From positions 1 to 64,000 of the forward strand of contig NZ_JBHRXV010000014.1 of the NCBI RefSeq assembly GCF_042648405.1: DNA of 64,000 bases, written 5' to 3'. The notes beneath the pieces are model-generated. The model worked only from the letters and a program-made list of their open reading frames with translations. It was not told the DNA's origin and ran no database searches. The position numbers and the translations under genes were made by a program. The stretch comes from Sphingoaurantiacus capsulatus (GTDB lineage: Bacteria; Pseudomonadota; Alphaproteobacteria; Sphingomonadales; Sphingomonadaceae). This document shows positions 55,345-64,000 of the stretch, piece after piece (position 1 is the first letter of the stretch; each line of letters starts with the position of its first letter).

Positions 55345-56016
55345 ATGTGGCAGCTTTATCAATACACGCTCTGTCCCTTCTCGCGGAAAGTGCGCTTCGC
55401 GCTCGCCGAGAAGGCGATCCCGCACGAGCTGCTGCGCGAGCTGCCGTGGGACCGGCGCGACGAGTTCACCGACATGAACCCGGCCGGGCAGACGCCCGTG
55501 CTGGCCGCGCCGAACAACACCACGGTGCTGATCGACTCCTCGGCGATCTGCGAATATTTCGAGGAGACGGTCGAGCGCACGCCGCTGTTGGGCGCCGGGC
55601 CGATCGACCGCGCCGAGACGCGGCGGCTCGTCTCGTGGTTCGACCAGAAATTCTATGCCGAGGTCGGCGTGCTGCTGCTGCAGGAGCGCATGTACAAGCG
55701 GCTGGTCCACCGCGCTTCGCCCGATGCTACCCTGCTGCGGCAGGCTGGCCGCAACGTCGAGGTCCATCTCGACTATATCGAATATCTGCTCGATCATCGC
55801 CGCTGGCTCGGTGGCCCGACCTTCGGGCTCGCCGACATCTGCGCCGCCGCGCATATCTCGGTCGCGGACTATCTGAACGGCGTCGACTGGACCGGCCATG
55901 CCGAGGCCAAGCAATGGTATTCGGCGATCAAGTCGCGGCCGACCTTCCGCCCGCTGCTCGCCGAGCGGATGGAGGGCCTCGCGCCGCCGGCGCACTACGA
56001 CAAGCTGGACTTCTGA
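55345..56016 (+). CDS. Glutathione S-transferase family protein
   Basis: The protein has 223 residues. The N-terminal thioredoxin-like domain has LYQYTLCPFSRKVRFALAEKAIPHELL with CPFS at the active site, and a DSSAICEYFEE glutathione-contact segment. The C-terminal helical domain has LGGPTFGLADICAAAHISVADYL. An ATG 15 nt upstream (55330) is also possible. It overlaps the convergent permease gene by 22 bp. Substrate unknown. Confidence 0.92.
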   Translation: MWQLYQYTLCPFSRKVRFALAEKAIPHELLRELPWDRRDEFTDMNPAGQTPVLAAPNNTTVLIDSSAICEYFEETVERTPLLGAGPIDRAETRRLVSWFDQKFYAEVGVLLLQERMYKRLVHRASPDATLLRQAGRNVEVHLDYIEYLLDHRRWLGGPTFGLADICAAAHISVADYLNGVDWTGHAEAKQWYSAIKSRPTFRPLLAERMEGLAPPAHYDKLDF

Positions 56017-57446
56017 CGCCGCCAGAGTTCGAGCGGGGTCGGCGCCGGCCCTGAGTTGAGCACGCCGCTGCGGAACAGCCGCGCCGCGAACCAGATCACC
56101 ACCCCCGCCGCCAGCAACTGCCACAGGATCGCCAGCGCATGCACGCCGAGCCCCGGCTCGGCCGCGGCGCGCACCGCCATCATGTAGGGCGACGACGGCG
56201 GGAACCACGCCATCACGCTCGCCCAGCCGCCGTCGAGATTGTCGGCGCCCGAGATCACGCCGATCAGCACCACCATCTGAACGATCGTCACCGGCATCGA
56301 CAGCGACTGCACTTCGCGGATCGACGAGCAGAGCGAACCGATGCCGAGATAGATGGCGCCGTAGAGCAGATAGGCGGTAACGAGGTATGCCACGCACAGC
56401 GCCAGATAGATCGGCCAGCCGACCGCCGGCGTCGGCACCAGCGCCGCCGGCACCTGCGTGACGATCCACGCCGCACCCATCCCGGCGATCGACCCCCACA
56501 GCAGCACGCCGATTGCCGACACCGCGAGCATCGCCAAGAGCTTGCCCGCGAAGATCGCCGGCACCGGCACGCTCGCCACCAGCACCTCGATGACTTTGTT
56601 CGCCTTCTCCTCGACCATGTTGGACAGCAGCACGCCCGCGAGCAGGCCGATCAGCATGAAGATGATGACGGCGCCCGCCTGGCCGATCGCCGCCCGCGAA
56701 TCGCGGTCGCCGTGCGCCAGGCCGGCCGGCGCCGCCTCCACCGTCAGCGGCCGCCGTACTTCGCGCGCCTGAGCCAGCCGCCCGTCGAGCCTGCCCGCCG
56801 CCAGCACTCGCGCCTCGCGGGCGTCGTTGACCAGCCGCGCCACCGCATCGACATCGGGGTCGGCGCCCGGCGCCAGCAGCAGCCGCTCGCCCTTGGCATC
56901 CAGCCGCAGGACGGCATCGAAGCGGCGCGAGGCGTCGGCATCGCGGTCGCGGCGCATCAGCCGTTCGGCCTGCACATCCGGGTCGCCGGCCCCCGCCACG
57001 AACACCAGCGCCGGTGGCTGCCAGCGCATCGGCAGCGGCGCGCCCAGCTCGCCGAGGTCGAGGTCGGTGCGGTCGCGCAGCGCCTCCAGCGCGCCGGGCT
57101 TCGCCAGCTCGGCGACCTTCGCCGTCGGCAGGTCCTCGGGCAGCACCGCCAGCTCGGCGGGCAGCGGCTGGCCCGCGTGCACCGCCCGGTGCCGGTCGCG
57201 CAGCCCGGCATAGGTGGCCCGCGTCTTCGCCGCCTCGACACTGCGCTCCAGCCACGGCTGCAGCCCGCTGCCCACCTCGATCACCGCGATGCTGCGCGGC
57301 GCGCGCGTCCCACCCGCCGACAGGGTCGCGGCGACGAGGCCGATGGCGAGGCCGATCAGCGGCATCAGCAGCCAAACGAGGAAGCCGCGGGTGAACACGG
57401 TGGCGAGGAAGTCGCGCCGGGCGATGGTGAAGATGGCGCCGATCAT
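55995..57446 (-). CDS. ABC-2-type exporter permease
   Basis: This 483-residue permease has one helix at the start (about 13-40), a large extracytoplasmic loop (about 50-260), and five or six helices in the C-terminal half, including AGAVIIFMLIGLLAGVLLSNMVEEKANKVIEVLVASV, a motif typical of NatB-like permeases. Its start overlaps the ATPase stop by 4 bp. The substrate is unknown; sodium, drug or peptide export are options. Confidence 0.88.
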   Translation of the reverse strand: MIGAIFTIARRDFLATVFTRGFLVWLLMPLIGLAIGLVAATLSAGGTRAPRSIAVIEVGSGLQPWLERSVEAAKTRATYAGLRDRHRAVHAGQPLPAELAVLPEDLPTAKVAELAKPGALEALRDRTDLDLGELGAPLPMRWQPPALVFVAGAGDPDVQAERLMRRDRDADASRRFDAVLRLDAKGERLLLAPGADPDVDAVARLVNDAREARVLAAGRLDGRLAQAREVRRPLTVEAAPAGLAHGDRDSRAAIGQAGAVIIFMLIGLLAGVLLSNMVEEKANKVIEVLVASVPVPAIFAGKLLAMLAVSAIGVLLWGSIAGMGAAWIVTQVPAALVPTPAVGWPIYLALCVAYLVTAYLLYGAIYLGIGSLCSSIREVQSLSMPVTIVQMVVLIGVISGADNLDGGWASVMAWFPPSSPYMMAVRAAAEPGLGVHALAILWQLLAAGVVIWFAARLFRSGVLNSGPAPTPLELWRRQKSSLS

Positions 57447-58348
57447 TTGGCGTCCTCATCGGCGACGATCGCCATGAACGCGTCGTGCAATCTCGGCCGC
57501 TCGACATGTAGGTCGCGCACACCAGCGCCGGCATCGAGCACGCCGCGCAGCACCGGTTCGAGGCCCGCTTTGGGCAGGTCGAAGCGATAGCTGCCCGCGC
57601 CGTCGTCGCCGAAGCCCGGCGGCAGCAAGACCGCAGCATCGGCGAGCGGCCGCTCGACCGCCAGCGACACCCGCGTCGGCAAAGTCCGCCGCGCCACGTC
57701 GACCGATCCAGTGAAGCGCGTTCGCCCATGCGCGATGATCACCAGCTCGTCGCAGAGCCGTTCGGCATGCGCCATCACATGCGTCGAGAACAGGATCGTC
57801 GCCCCGCGCGCCCGCTCGGCGCGGATCAGCTGCTCGAGCGCCTCCTGATTGACCGGGTCGAGCCCCGAGAAGGGCTCGTCGAGCACCACCAGATCGGGCT
57901 GGTGCACGATGGTGGCGAGCAGCTGCACCTTCTGCGCCATGCCCTTCGACAGCGTGCGGATCTTGGACTTGGTGTGTGCGCCGAGCCCGTTGGCGGTCAG
58001 CAGTTCATCGGCGCGCCGCCGCCCTTCCGCCCACGGCAGCCCGCGCAGCGCCCCCATGTAGGCGATCGCCTCGCGCGCGCTCATCGCCGGGTAGAGGCCA
58101 CGCTCCTCGGGCAGATAGCCGACGCGGTGCGCCGACCGGAGCGGCCGATCCTCGCCGAGCAAGGTCCGCTCGCCGCCATCGGGTTCGAGGATGCCGAGCA
58201 GCATGCGCAGCGTCGTGGTCTTGCCGGCGCCGTTCTGGCCGAGGAAGCCGAAGATCGCGCCTTTGGGTACCGTCAGGTCGACGCCGTCGACCACGGGCCG
58301 GTCGCCGAAGCGCTTCACCAACCCCCGAGCCTCGACCGCTGCGTCCAT
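57443..58348 (-). CDS. ABC exporter ATP-binding protein
   Basis: This 301-residue ATPase partners the permease downstream. Walker A is GQNGAGKTTT, the signature LSKGMAQKVQLLATI, Walker B LVVLDEPFSGLDP, and the switch His lies in FSTHVMAHAE. The start at 58348 gives MDAAVEARGLVKRFGDRPVVDGV; longer frames upstream read into queG antisense. It is divergent from queG by 47 bp. Confidence 0.92.
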   Translation of the reverse strand: MDAAVEARGLVKRFGDRPVVDGVDLTVPKGAIFGFLGQNGAGKTTTLRMLLGILEPDGGERTLLGEDRPLRSAHRVGYLPEERGLYPAMSAREAIAYMGALRGLPWAEGRRRADELLTANGLGAHTKSKIRTLSKGMAQKVQLLATIVHQPDLVVLDEPFSGLDPVNQEALEQLIRAERARGATILFSTHVMAHAERLCDELVIIAHGRTRFTGSVDVARRTLPTRVSLAVERPLADAAVLLPPGFGDDGAGSYRFDLPKAGLEPVLRGVLDAGAGVRDLHVERPRLHDAFMAIVADEDAK

Positions 58349-58395
58349 GCATCCCCGCGCTACCAACCGTGCATTCATGCTAGAGGGCGCGAAGC

Positions 58396-59475
58396 ATGAC
58401 CGCCAACGATGAATTGCGCGACCGGCTGAAGGCCGAGGCCGAGGCACTGGGCTTTGCCGCCTTCGGCATCGCCCGCGCCGACGCGGCACCGCGCGCCGGC
58501 GAGCGGCTGCGGCAATGGCTCGACGAGGGCTGCCACGGCGACATGCTGTGGATGGCGGAGACGGCGGCACGGCGGTCGTCGCCGCAGGGGCTGTGGCCCG
58601 AGGTCCGCTCGGTGGTGATGCTCGGCCTGCCCTACACGCCAAGCGTCGACCCGTTCCGTCACGCCGACCGGCCCGACCTCGGCACCATTTCGGTCTATGC
58701 GCTAGGGCAGGACTACCACGACCTGATCAAGCGGCGGCTGAAGCAGCTCGCCGGCTGGCTGGTCACCCACGCCGGCGGTGACGTGAAAGTGTTCGTCGAT
58801 ACCGCGCCGGTGCTCGAAAAGCCGCTGGCGGAGGCCGCCGGCCTCGGCTGGCAGGGCAAGCACACCAACCTCGTCAGCCGCGATCATGGCTCGTGGCTGT
58901 TCCTCGGCGCCATCTACACGACCTTGGAGCTGCCGATCGAGGACGCGCCGAAGCTACCGAGCTGCGGCACCTGCGACGCCTGCCAGACCGCCTGCCCGAC
59001 CGACGCCTTTCCGGCGCCCTATCGGCTCGATGCGCGGCGCTGCATTTCCTACCTGACCATCGAGAACAAGGGGCCGATCCCGCACGAGTTCCGCCGCGCC
59101 ATCGGCAACCGCATCTACGGCTGCGACGACTGCCTGGCCGCCTGCCCCTGGAACAAGTTTGCCCAGGCCGCGCGCGAACTGGCGTTCCAGCCACGCGGCG
59201 AGTTGGTGTCCCCGCCGCTCGCCGACCTGCTCGATCTCGACGACGCGGCCTTCCGCGCCGTGTTCGCCGGATCGCCGATCAAGCGCGTGGGGCGCAACCG
59301 CATGATCCGCAACGCGCTGATCGCTGCCGGGAACAGCGGCGACGTGTCATTGCTGGCGAAGGTGGAGACTTTGTGCGCCGACGAGGATGAGGTGGTGCGC
59401 GAAGCGGCCGACTGGGCCGCCGATCAGCTGCGCAGCGTCAGTCCGTCGATGCAGGCCGCCGTTTCCGACGCCTGA
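58396..59475 (+). CDS. queG: Epoxyqueuosine reductase
   Basis: This 359-residue cobalamin-dependent iron-sulfur enzyme makes the last step to queuosine in tRNA. It has DTAPVLEKPLAEAAGLGWQGKHTNLVSRDHGSWLFLGAIYT and two [4Fe-4S] sites, CGTCDACQTACPTDAF and CDDCLAACPWNKFA. A HEAT-like tail ends RSVSPSMQ. Its end overlaps the convergent lipoprotein gene by about 50 bp. Confidence 0.96.
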   Translation: MTANDELRDRLKAEAEALGFAAFGIARADAAPRAGERLRQWLDEGCHGDMLWMAETAARRSSPQGLWPEVRSVVMLGLPYTPSVDPFRHADRPDLGTISVYALGQDYHDLIKRRLKQLAGWLVTHAGGDVKVFVDTAPVLEKPLAEAAGLGWQGKHTNLVSRDHGSWLFLGAIYTTLELPIEDAPKLPSCGTCDACQTACPTDAFPAPYRLDARRCISYLTIENKGPIPHEFRRAIGNRIYGCDDCLAACPWNKFAQAARELAFQPRGELVSPPLADLLDLDDAAFRAVFAGSPIKRVGRNRMIRNALIAAGNSGDVSLLAKVETLCADEDEVVREAADWAADQLRSVSPSMQAAVSDA

Positions 59476-59777
59476 CCGGCGGGCGTTCGCGCCTCTGCAT
59501 AGGTGGCGGCGACCTTGCCGCTGCGCTTGTCCGGATAGAAATAGACGTCGAGCACGCAATTGGCGTTGGCGAACTGCAGCTGCCGCGCCGTTCCTTCGGT
59601 GCGGTCGAGCGCCGGCTTGCCGAACATCGCGGCGACTTCGGCCGGCGCGCGGCCGATGACGGTGAAGCTCTGCGTCTTCGGCGCCGGGGCCGGCAGCGGA
59701 ATGGGAACGACCGCCGCGGCACAGGCGGGCAGCAGCAGCGGCAACAGCAGGGCGACAGCGCGGGTCATGACGCGCAT
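59424..59777 (-). CDS. Putative lipoprotein
   Basis: This 117-residue protein has a lipoprotein signal: MRVMTRAVALLLPLLLPACAAA, with Cys after Leu-Pro-Ala. The mature part has QSFTVIGRAPAEVAAMFGKPALDRTEGTARQLQFANANCVLDVYFYPDKRSGKVAA, an SmpA/BamE-like small alpha/beta pattern. The start at 59768 would also work. Function unknown. Confidence 0.78.
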   Translation of the reverse strand: MRVMTRAVALLLPLLLPACAAAVVPIPLPAPAPKTQSFTVIGRAPAEVAAMFGKPALDRTEGTARQLQFANANCVLDVYFYPDKRSGKVAATYAEARTPAGQASETAACIDGLTLRS

Positions 59778-59851
59778 GAAGCGCCATGCGCGGTTGCGGG
59801 TCAAGTCGCCCGCCGCTACGGAGCGCGCTGACTTTCCGAGTGAGGGACCTC

Positions 59852-60841
59852 ATGACCAAGCCGCTTGACGTGCTGGCGATCGGCAATGCCATCGTCGATG
59901 TGATCGCCACTGCCGACGATGCCTTCCTCGCCGCGCAGAGTCTCGACAAGGGCTCGATGCGCCTGATCGATGCCGCCGAGGCCGAGCGCCTCTATGGCGT
60001 CATGGGGCCGGGCCGCGAAGTCTCGGGCGGCTCGGGCGCCAACGCCGCGGCGGGCATCGCCGCGCTCGGCGGCCAGGTCGCCTTCATCGGCCGCGTCGCC
60101 GACGATCAGCTCGGCCAGGTGTTCGCGCACGACATCCGCGCCGCCGGCGTCGACTATCTCACGCCGTTCGCCAATAGCGGCAACCCGACCGCGCGCTGCC
60201 TGATCCTCGTCACCCCCGACGCGCAGCGGACGATGAACACCTTCCTCGGCGCCAGCCAGGACCTGACCGAAGCCGACGTGGACTATGAGCTCGTCCGTCA
60301 GGCCGGGATCACCTATCTCGAAGGTTATCTGTGGGATCCGCCCGCGCCGCGCGCCGCGATGGCGAAGGCGCTGAAGGTCGCGCGCGAGGCGGGCAACCGC
60401 GTCGCCTTCACCCTCTCTGACGCTTTCTGCGTCGAGCGGCACCGCGACGACTTCCTGATGCTCGCCGACGGCAACGTCGACGTATTGTTCGCCAACGAGG
60501 TCGAGATCAAGTCGCTGTACCAGACCGACGATTTCGACACCGCCATCGCCGCCATTCAGGGCAAGCTGCCGATCGCGGTGGTGACGCGCAGTGAGAAGGG
60601 CGCGCTGGTCGTGACGCCTGACGGCACCATCGCCGTTCCCGCCGAGCCGGTCTCGAAGATCGTCGACACCACCGGCGCCGGCGACCTGTTCGCCGCGGGT
60701 TTCCTCGCCGGCCTGTCGCAGGCCCGCCCGCTCGCCGACTGCGCCCGCCTGGGCGCCATCGCCGCCGCCGAAGTGATCTCGCACTATGGCGCGCGCCCCG
60801 AAGCCGACCTGAAGGCGCTCGCCGCCAAGGTTACGGGTTGA
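59852..60841 (+). CDS. Adenosine kinase (PfkB family)
   Basis: The 329-residue sugar kinase has both PfkB marks: GGSGANAAAGIAALGGQVAFIGRVADDQLG, and VDTTGAGDLFAAGFLAGLSQ with the catalytic Asp. The family relation to adenosine kinases is the usual one for alphaproteobacteria. The ATG at 59852 has GAGGGA upstream. It would return adenosine to AMP. Confidence 0.9.
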   Translation: MTKPLDVLAIGNAIVDVIATADDAFLAAQSLDKGSMRLIDAAEAERLYGVMGPGREVSGGSGANAAAGIAALGGQVAFIGRVADDQLGQVFAHDIRAAGVDYLTPFANSGNPTARCLILVTPDAQRTMNTFLGASQDLTEADVDYELVRQAGITYLEGYLWDPPAPRAAMAKALKVAREAGNRVAFTLSDAFCVERHRDDFLMLADGNVDVLFANEVEIKSLYQTDDFDTAIAAIQGKLPIAVVTRSEKGALVVTPDGTIAVPAEPVSKIVDTTGAGDLFAAGFLAGLSQARPLADCARLGAIAAAEVISHYGARPEADLKALAAKVTG

Positions 60842-60844
60842 TTC

Positions 60845-60977
60845 AGTCCCTCTCCTGCCTGCGGGAGAGGTTAGGTGAGGGTGTGCGAGCGCCAGCGAGC
60901 CCTTCGGCGGCCGGTCACCCTCACCCTCCCACCGCTTCGCGGCGGGCCCCTCCCTCTCCCGCAAGCGGGCGAGGGGC
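60845..60977. repeat. Dispersed intergenic repeat, copy 2 (inverted)
   Basis: This is the reverse complement of the element at 29757-29911, with the same complementary ends and internal tracts, differing mainly in the centre. It begins 4 bp after the adenosine kinase stop, the same placement as copy 1. It marks a genomic repeat family. Confidence 0.85.
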
Positions 60978-60984
60978 AGACAAG

Positions 60985-61014
60985 AAAAAGGGGAGGCCGC
61001 GAGGCCTCCCCTTT
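60985..61014. terminator. Bidirectional Rho-independent terminator
   Basis: The 9-bp arms GGGGAGGCC (60990-60998) and GGCCTCCCC (61003-61011) enclose GCGA, with AAAAA before and TTT after. It serves the convergent adenosine kinase and permease genes, more strongly on the minus strand. Confidence 0.9.
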
Positions 61015-61038
61015 CCTTTGCCCTTGGGCTTTGCGCGT

Positions 61039-62562
61039 TTAGTCGCGCGTGCCCGGAACCGGCGGGCTGAGATCGCCGACTTCCGCTTCCGGAACATCGA
61101 CGATGCCGCGGCCGACATGGCTGCGTGAGCGGCTGTAGGCGAAGTAGACCACGAGCCCGATCACCGCCCAGATGACGAAGAGCAGCTTGCTCTTCTCGTC
61201 GAGGCTGAAGAACAGGTACACGCAGCCGGCCACCGCGATCGGCGCCGTCAGCCAGATCACCGGCGTGCGGAACGGCCGCTTGCGCGTCGGGTCGCTGCGG
61301 CGAAGCATGAACACCGCGATCGACACTGCCGCGAACGCGAACAGCGTACCCGAGTTGGAGATGTTCGCCAGCTGGCCGACCGGGAAGAAGGCCGCGAACA
61401 GCGCCACCGCGATACCGGTGATCACCGTGATCACATGCGGGGTGTTGTACTTCGGGTGGATCTTCGAGAAGGCCTGCGGCAGCAGACCGTCGCGGCTCAT
61501 CACGAAGAAGATGCGGGTCTGGCCGAACATCATCATCAGGATGACCGACGGCAGCGCGAGACCCGCGGCGAGACCGAGCAGATTGCCGATCTGCGGCCAG
61601 CCGATTTCACGCAGCGTCCACGCCAGCGCTTCCTTCGAGCAGACGACGGCCGAATCGCCCATCGCCGCGCACTGCGCCGCCAACTCGCGGCTGCCCGGCT
61701 CGAGCGCCGCGCCGTCCGCGCCGAGGATCGGCTGCGAGCCGACCGAACCGATCACGCCTGCCGACACCAGCAGGTAGAAGATGGTGCAGAAACCGAGCGA
61801 GCCGATCAGGCCGATCGGCATGTTGCGCTGCGGGTTCTTGGTCTCCTCCGCCGCAGTCGAGACCGCGTCGAAGCCGACATAGGCGAAGAAGATCGAGGCC
61901 GCCGCCGCCGAGATGCCGCCGAAGCCGAGCGGCGAGAAGGGCGTGAAATTCTCCATGTTCATCACCGGCACCGCCAGCACGATGAACAGGGTGAGCGCGG
62001 TCACCTTGATGACGACGAGGATCGCGTTGACCGTCGCCGATTCCTTGGTGCCGATAACCAGCAGCCAGGTGACGAGGCCCGCGACGAACATCGCCGGCAG
62101 GTTGATCATGCCGCCGTCGAACGGCCCGAGCACGAACTCCTTGGGGATGGTGATCCCGAAGCTGTGCTGGATAAGGCCGACGACATAGCCGGACCAGCCG
62201 ACCGACACGGCGCCCGCGGCGACCGCATATTCGAGGATCAGCGCCCAGCCGACCATCCACGCCAGCAGCTCGCCCATCACGGCATAGCTGTAGGTGTAGG
62301 CCGAGCCCGACACCGGCACCATCGACGCCATCTCCGCATAGCAGAGCGCGGCGACGGCGCAGACGACGCCGGCGATGACGAACGACAGCATCATGCCGGG
62401 GCCCGCTTTCTGCGCGGCCTCGGCGGTCAGCACGAAGATGCCGGTGCCGATGACGGCACCGATGCCCAGCATGGTGAGCTGGAATGCGCCCAGCGTGCGG
62501 TGAAGAGATTTCTTCTCCGCGGTCGCCAGAATCTGATCGAGTGGCTTAACTCGCCCGAACAT
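61039..62562 (-). CDS. APC-family amino-acid permease
   Basis: The 507-residue permease has about 12-14 membrane helices. It begins LHRTLGAFQLTMLGIGAVIGTGIFVLTAEAAQKAGPG, the APC substrate-site helix with GIGAVIGTGIF, and continues with LCYAEMASMVPVSGSAYTY. It resembles cationic amino-acid transporters, but the substrate cannot be read. An insert of about 50 residues with several Cys lies in one loop (about 275-315). Confidence 0.92.
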   Translation of the reverse strand: MFGRVKPLDQILATAEKKSLHRTLGAFQLTMLGIGAVIGTGIFVLTAEAAQKAGPGMMLSFVIAGVVCAVAALCYAEMASMVPVSGSAYTYSYAVMGELLAWMVGWALILEYAVAAGAVSVGWSGYVVGLIQHSFGITIPKEFVLGPFDGGMINLPAMFVAGLVTWLLVIGTKESATVNAILVVIKVTALTLFIVLAVPVMNMENFTPFSPLGFGGISAAAASIFFAYVGFDAVSTAAEETKNPQRNMPIGLIGSLGFCTIFYLLVSAGVIGSVGSQPILGADGAALEPGSRELAAQCAAMGDSAVVCSKEALAWTLREIGWPQIGNLLGLAAGLALPSVILMMMFGQTRIFFVMSRDGLLPQAFSKIHPKYNTPHVITVITGIAVALFAAFFPVGQLANISNSGTLFAFAAVSIAVFMLRRSDPTRKRPFRTPVIWLTAPIAVAGCVYLFFSLDEKSKLLFVIWAVIGLVVYFAYSRSRSHVGRGIVDVPEAEVGDLSPPVPGTRD

Positions 62563-62656
62563 GTTCCCTCCGAGACAAGGCGGCCCCTTCCCGCCTCTTT
62601 TTTATGATGGCTGCGAAGTGGCCTTTATTTAGCGCCTTGGTCAAGCGCTAGCGCTG

Positions 62657-63034
62657 TCAGCGCGGCAGCATTGCGCCGAACTGTCGCCCTGCGAACAGAT
62701 GGACATGGAGGTGCGGCACCTCCTGATGGCCGTGCTGGCCGACGTTGGCGAGCAGCCGGTAGCCGGGCTCGACGAGGCCGAGATCGGCCGCGACCTTGCC
62801 CACCGCGCGCACGAAACCGGCGATCTCCGCCTCGCTCGCGGCCGCCGAAAAGTCCGCCCACGATACATAGCGCCCCTTCGGGATCACCAGGATGTGCACC
62901 GGCGCCTGCGGGTTGATGTCGTGGAAGGCGAGCGCGACATCGTCCTCGTATACCTTCCGGCACGGCAGCTCGGCCCGCAGAATGCGCGCGAAGATATTGC
63001 CGTCGTCGTAGGGCGCGGTGGCGTCGATCGGCAT
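62657..63034 (-). CDS. HIT-family nucleotide hydrolase
   Basis: This 125-residue histidine-triad protein carries EVPHLHVHLFAGR near the end, the HxHxH active site for hydrolysis of AMP-linked substrates, and the N-terminal NIFARILRAELPCRKVYEDD. It follows hisE by 2 bp, an order common in alphaproteobacteria. Confidence 0.95.
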   Translation of the reverse strand: MPIDATAPYDDGNIFARILRAELPCRKVYEDDVALAFHDINPQAPVHILVIPKGRYVSWADFSAAASEAEIAGFVRAVGKVAADLGLVEPGYRLLANVGQHGHQEVPHLHVHLFAGRQFGAMLPR

Positions 63035-63036
63035 GG

Positions 63037-63354
63037 TCAGCCGGGCTCCTTGCGGTTGGCCTTTTCCTCCAGCCCCGAGGTGCCGCGCCGCTTTTCGAGC
63101 GCCGCCGTCACGTCGGCAGGCGCGATGCCGGCGTCGGACCAGAGCATGAGGAGGTGGAAGATCAGGTCGGCGGATTCAGAGATGATCGCGTCGCGATCAC
63201 CTTCGATCGCGGCGATAACCGTTTCCACCGCTTCTTCGCCGACCTTTTGTGCCAATTTGGCACGCCCTTTTGCGAAGCTCTTGGCGACGTAGGAGGTCGC
63301 CGGGTCGTCGCCGCGGCGCGCTTCGATGATGGCGTAGAGTTCGGTGAGCGTCAT
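63037..63354 (-). CDS. hisE: Phosphoribosyl-ATP pyrophosphatase
   Basis: This 105-residue enzyme catalyses the second step of histidine synthesis. The metal-binding pattern VGEEAVETVIAAIEGDRDAIISESADLIFHLLML is clear. It belongs to the minus-strand his cluster, after the ACT protein gene by 9 bp. Confidence 0.96.
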   Translation of the reverse strand: MTLTELYAIIEARRGDDPATSYVAKSFAKGRAKLAQKVGEEAVETVIAAIEGDRDAIISESADLIFHLLMLWSDAGIAPADVTAALEKRRGTSGLEEKANRKEPG

Positions 63355-63363
63355 CGCGCCAGC

Positions 63364-63762
63364 CTATCGCGCTGCCGCGTCGGTTGCCATCGCCTTCAGC
63401 AATGCCAGTGCCTTGTCGGCGCGGTCGGCGGGGACGAGCAGATGGTCGTGATGATAGGCGGCGACGACGTTGCAGCTGATGCCGGCGGCAGCGAGCGGCG
63501 CCGCGACCGCCGCGATGAAACCCACCGCGTCTAGCGCGGAATTGACCGTCAGCGTGATCAGCCGGCACGGAAACATCGGGTCGAACGGCGCGGCCTGATC
63601 CCACGGCAGCACCAGCGTCATCCCTTCCGCCTCGCGGAAGATTAGCAGCGGGTCGAGCCCCGCCGGGATCGCTTCCAGCGTCACATAGCCGTAGGAACCC
63701 GGCGCCAATTCGGCCCGCATCTCGCGAAGCAGCCGGTCGAGGTCGCGAACGGTCTCGGTCAC
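63364..63762 (-). CDS. ACT-domain protein
   Basis: This 132-residue protein starts with GTG at 63762, overlapping the hisF stop (GTGA). Tandem ACT-like halves appear, with ITLTVNSALDAVGFIAAVAAPLAAAGISCNVVAAYHHDHLLVP. Such proteins bind amino acids, so a histidine-related regulatory role is possible given its place between hisF and hisE. Confidence 0.85.
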   Translation of the reverse strand: MTETVRDLDRLLREMRAELAPGSYGYVTLEAIPAGLDPLLIFREAEGMTLVLPWDQAAPFDPMFPCRLITLTVNSALDAVGFIAAVAAPLAAAGISCNVVAAYHHDHLLVPADRADKALALLKAMATDAAAR

Positions 63763-64000
63763 TGGCGGACGGCGATGCCGGCGGCGGCCATATGCGCCTT
63801 CGCCTGCGCGACGGTCGCCTGACCGAAATGGAAGATCGAGGCGGCGAGCACCGCGCTGGCGCCGCCGAGCTGCACGCCGTCGACGAGGTCGTCGAGGTGA
63901 CCGACCCCGCCCGACGCGATCACCGGCACCGGCACCGCGTCTGACACCCGGCGCACCAGTTCGAGGTCGAAGCCGCGGCGGGTGCCGTCGCGGTCCATGC
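63759..64000 (-). CDS. hisF: Imidazole glycerol phosphate synthase, cyclase subunit, 3' part
   Basis: Only the last about 80 residues are in the window; the gene continues past the right edge. MDRDGTRRGFDLELVRRVSDAVPVPVIASGGVGHLDDLVDGVQLGGASAVLAASIFHFGQ is the C-terminal part of the HisF barrel with its phosphate-binding GG loops. The N-terminal part cannot be judged. Confidence 0.95.
   Translation of the reverse strand, partial: MDRDGTRRGFDLELVRRVSDAVPVPVIASGGVGHLDDLVDGVQLGGASAVLAASIFHFGQATVAQAKAHMAAAGIAVRQ

Overview
The window is high-GC DNA that fits an alphaproteobacterium of the Sphingomonadaceae type. The support is gene content: a giant NAD-glutamate dehydrogenase, a complex I NDUFA9-type protein, an HIG1-type twin transmembrane protein, a PEP-CTERM protein, etfBA beside a hydroxyacyl-CoA dehydrogenase, and gluQ clustered with a PduO-type adenosyltransferase. 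No rRNA genes or CRISPR arrays are visible. The right edge cuts hisF.

Accessory region, 1-23.4 kb. Two related integrative elements of about 11.3 and 11.7 kb lie in tandem at the 3' end of a tRNA-Thr(CGT) gene (23376-23451, minus strand). Three copies of the 45-nt tRNA 3' end, at 372, 11696 and 23376, bound them. Each element reads, left to right: tyrosine integrase (minus), a VapE-type primase/helicase (minus), a cluster of small minus-strand genes that includes two members of one unnamed family, a nearly invariant 248-bp non-coding junction with nested palindromes, then a cargo module that is entirely different in the two elements. No capsid, tail, relaxase or type IV secretion gene is present. 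They look like phage-satellite-like or small integrative elements with exchangeable defence cargo.

Cargo 1 (6.4-11.4 kb) is a DNA methyltransferase facing a three-gene operon: a Rad50/SMC-like ABC ATPase, a middle protein and a PD-(D/E)XK nuclease. It resembles an ABC three-component conflict system paired with a modification enzyme. Cargo 2 (17.9-23.2 kb) is a nucleotide-themed cluster: a small ribbon-helix-helix-like protein, a MazG-type pyrophosphohydrolase and a uracil-DNA-glycosylase-like protein on the plus strand, facing an operon of an acyl-carrier-like protein, an XRE regulator, an ImmA/IrrE metallopeptidase, a papain-like peptidase and a thymidylate-synthase-like protein. Both divergent promoters of cargo 2 carry palindromes that look like operators. 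I know of no named system with this exact gene set, and I rank it as the best candidate for something undescribed.

Core chromosome, 23.5-64 kb. Nitrogen and amino-acid metabolism dominates: NAD-glutamate dehydrogenase, gltD and gltB (separated by a DUF2059 gene), argB, hisF-ACT-hisE-HIT and an APC permease. Also present are anaplerotic ppc, etfBA, a 3-hydroxyacyl-CoA dehydrogenase, queG, gluQ, adenosine kinase, an ABC-2 exporter, a GST, a large periplasmic-sensor diguanylate cyclase, a tRNA-Leu(CAG), and several dispersed inverted-repeat elements lying just after stop codons.
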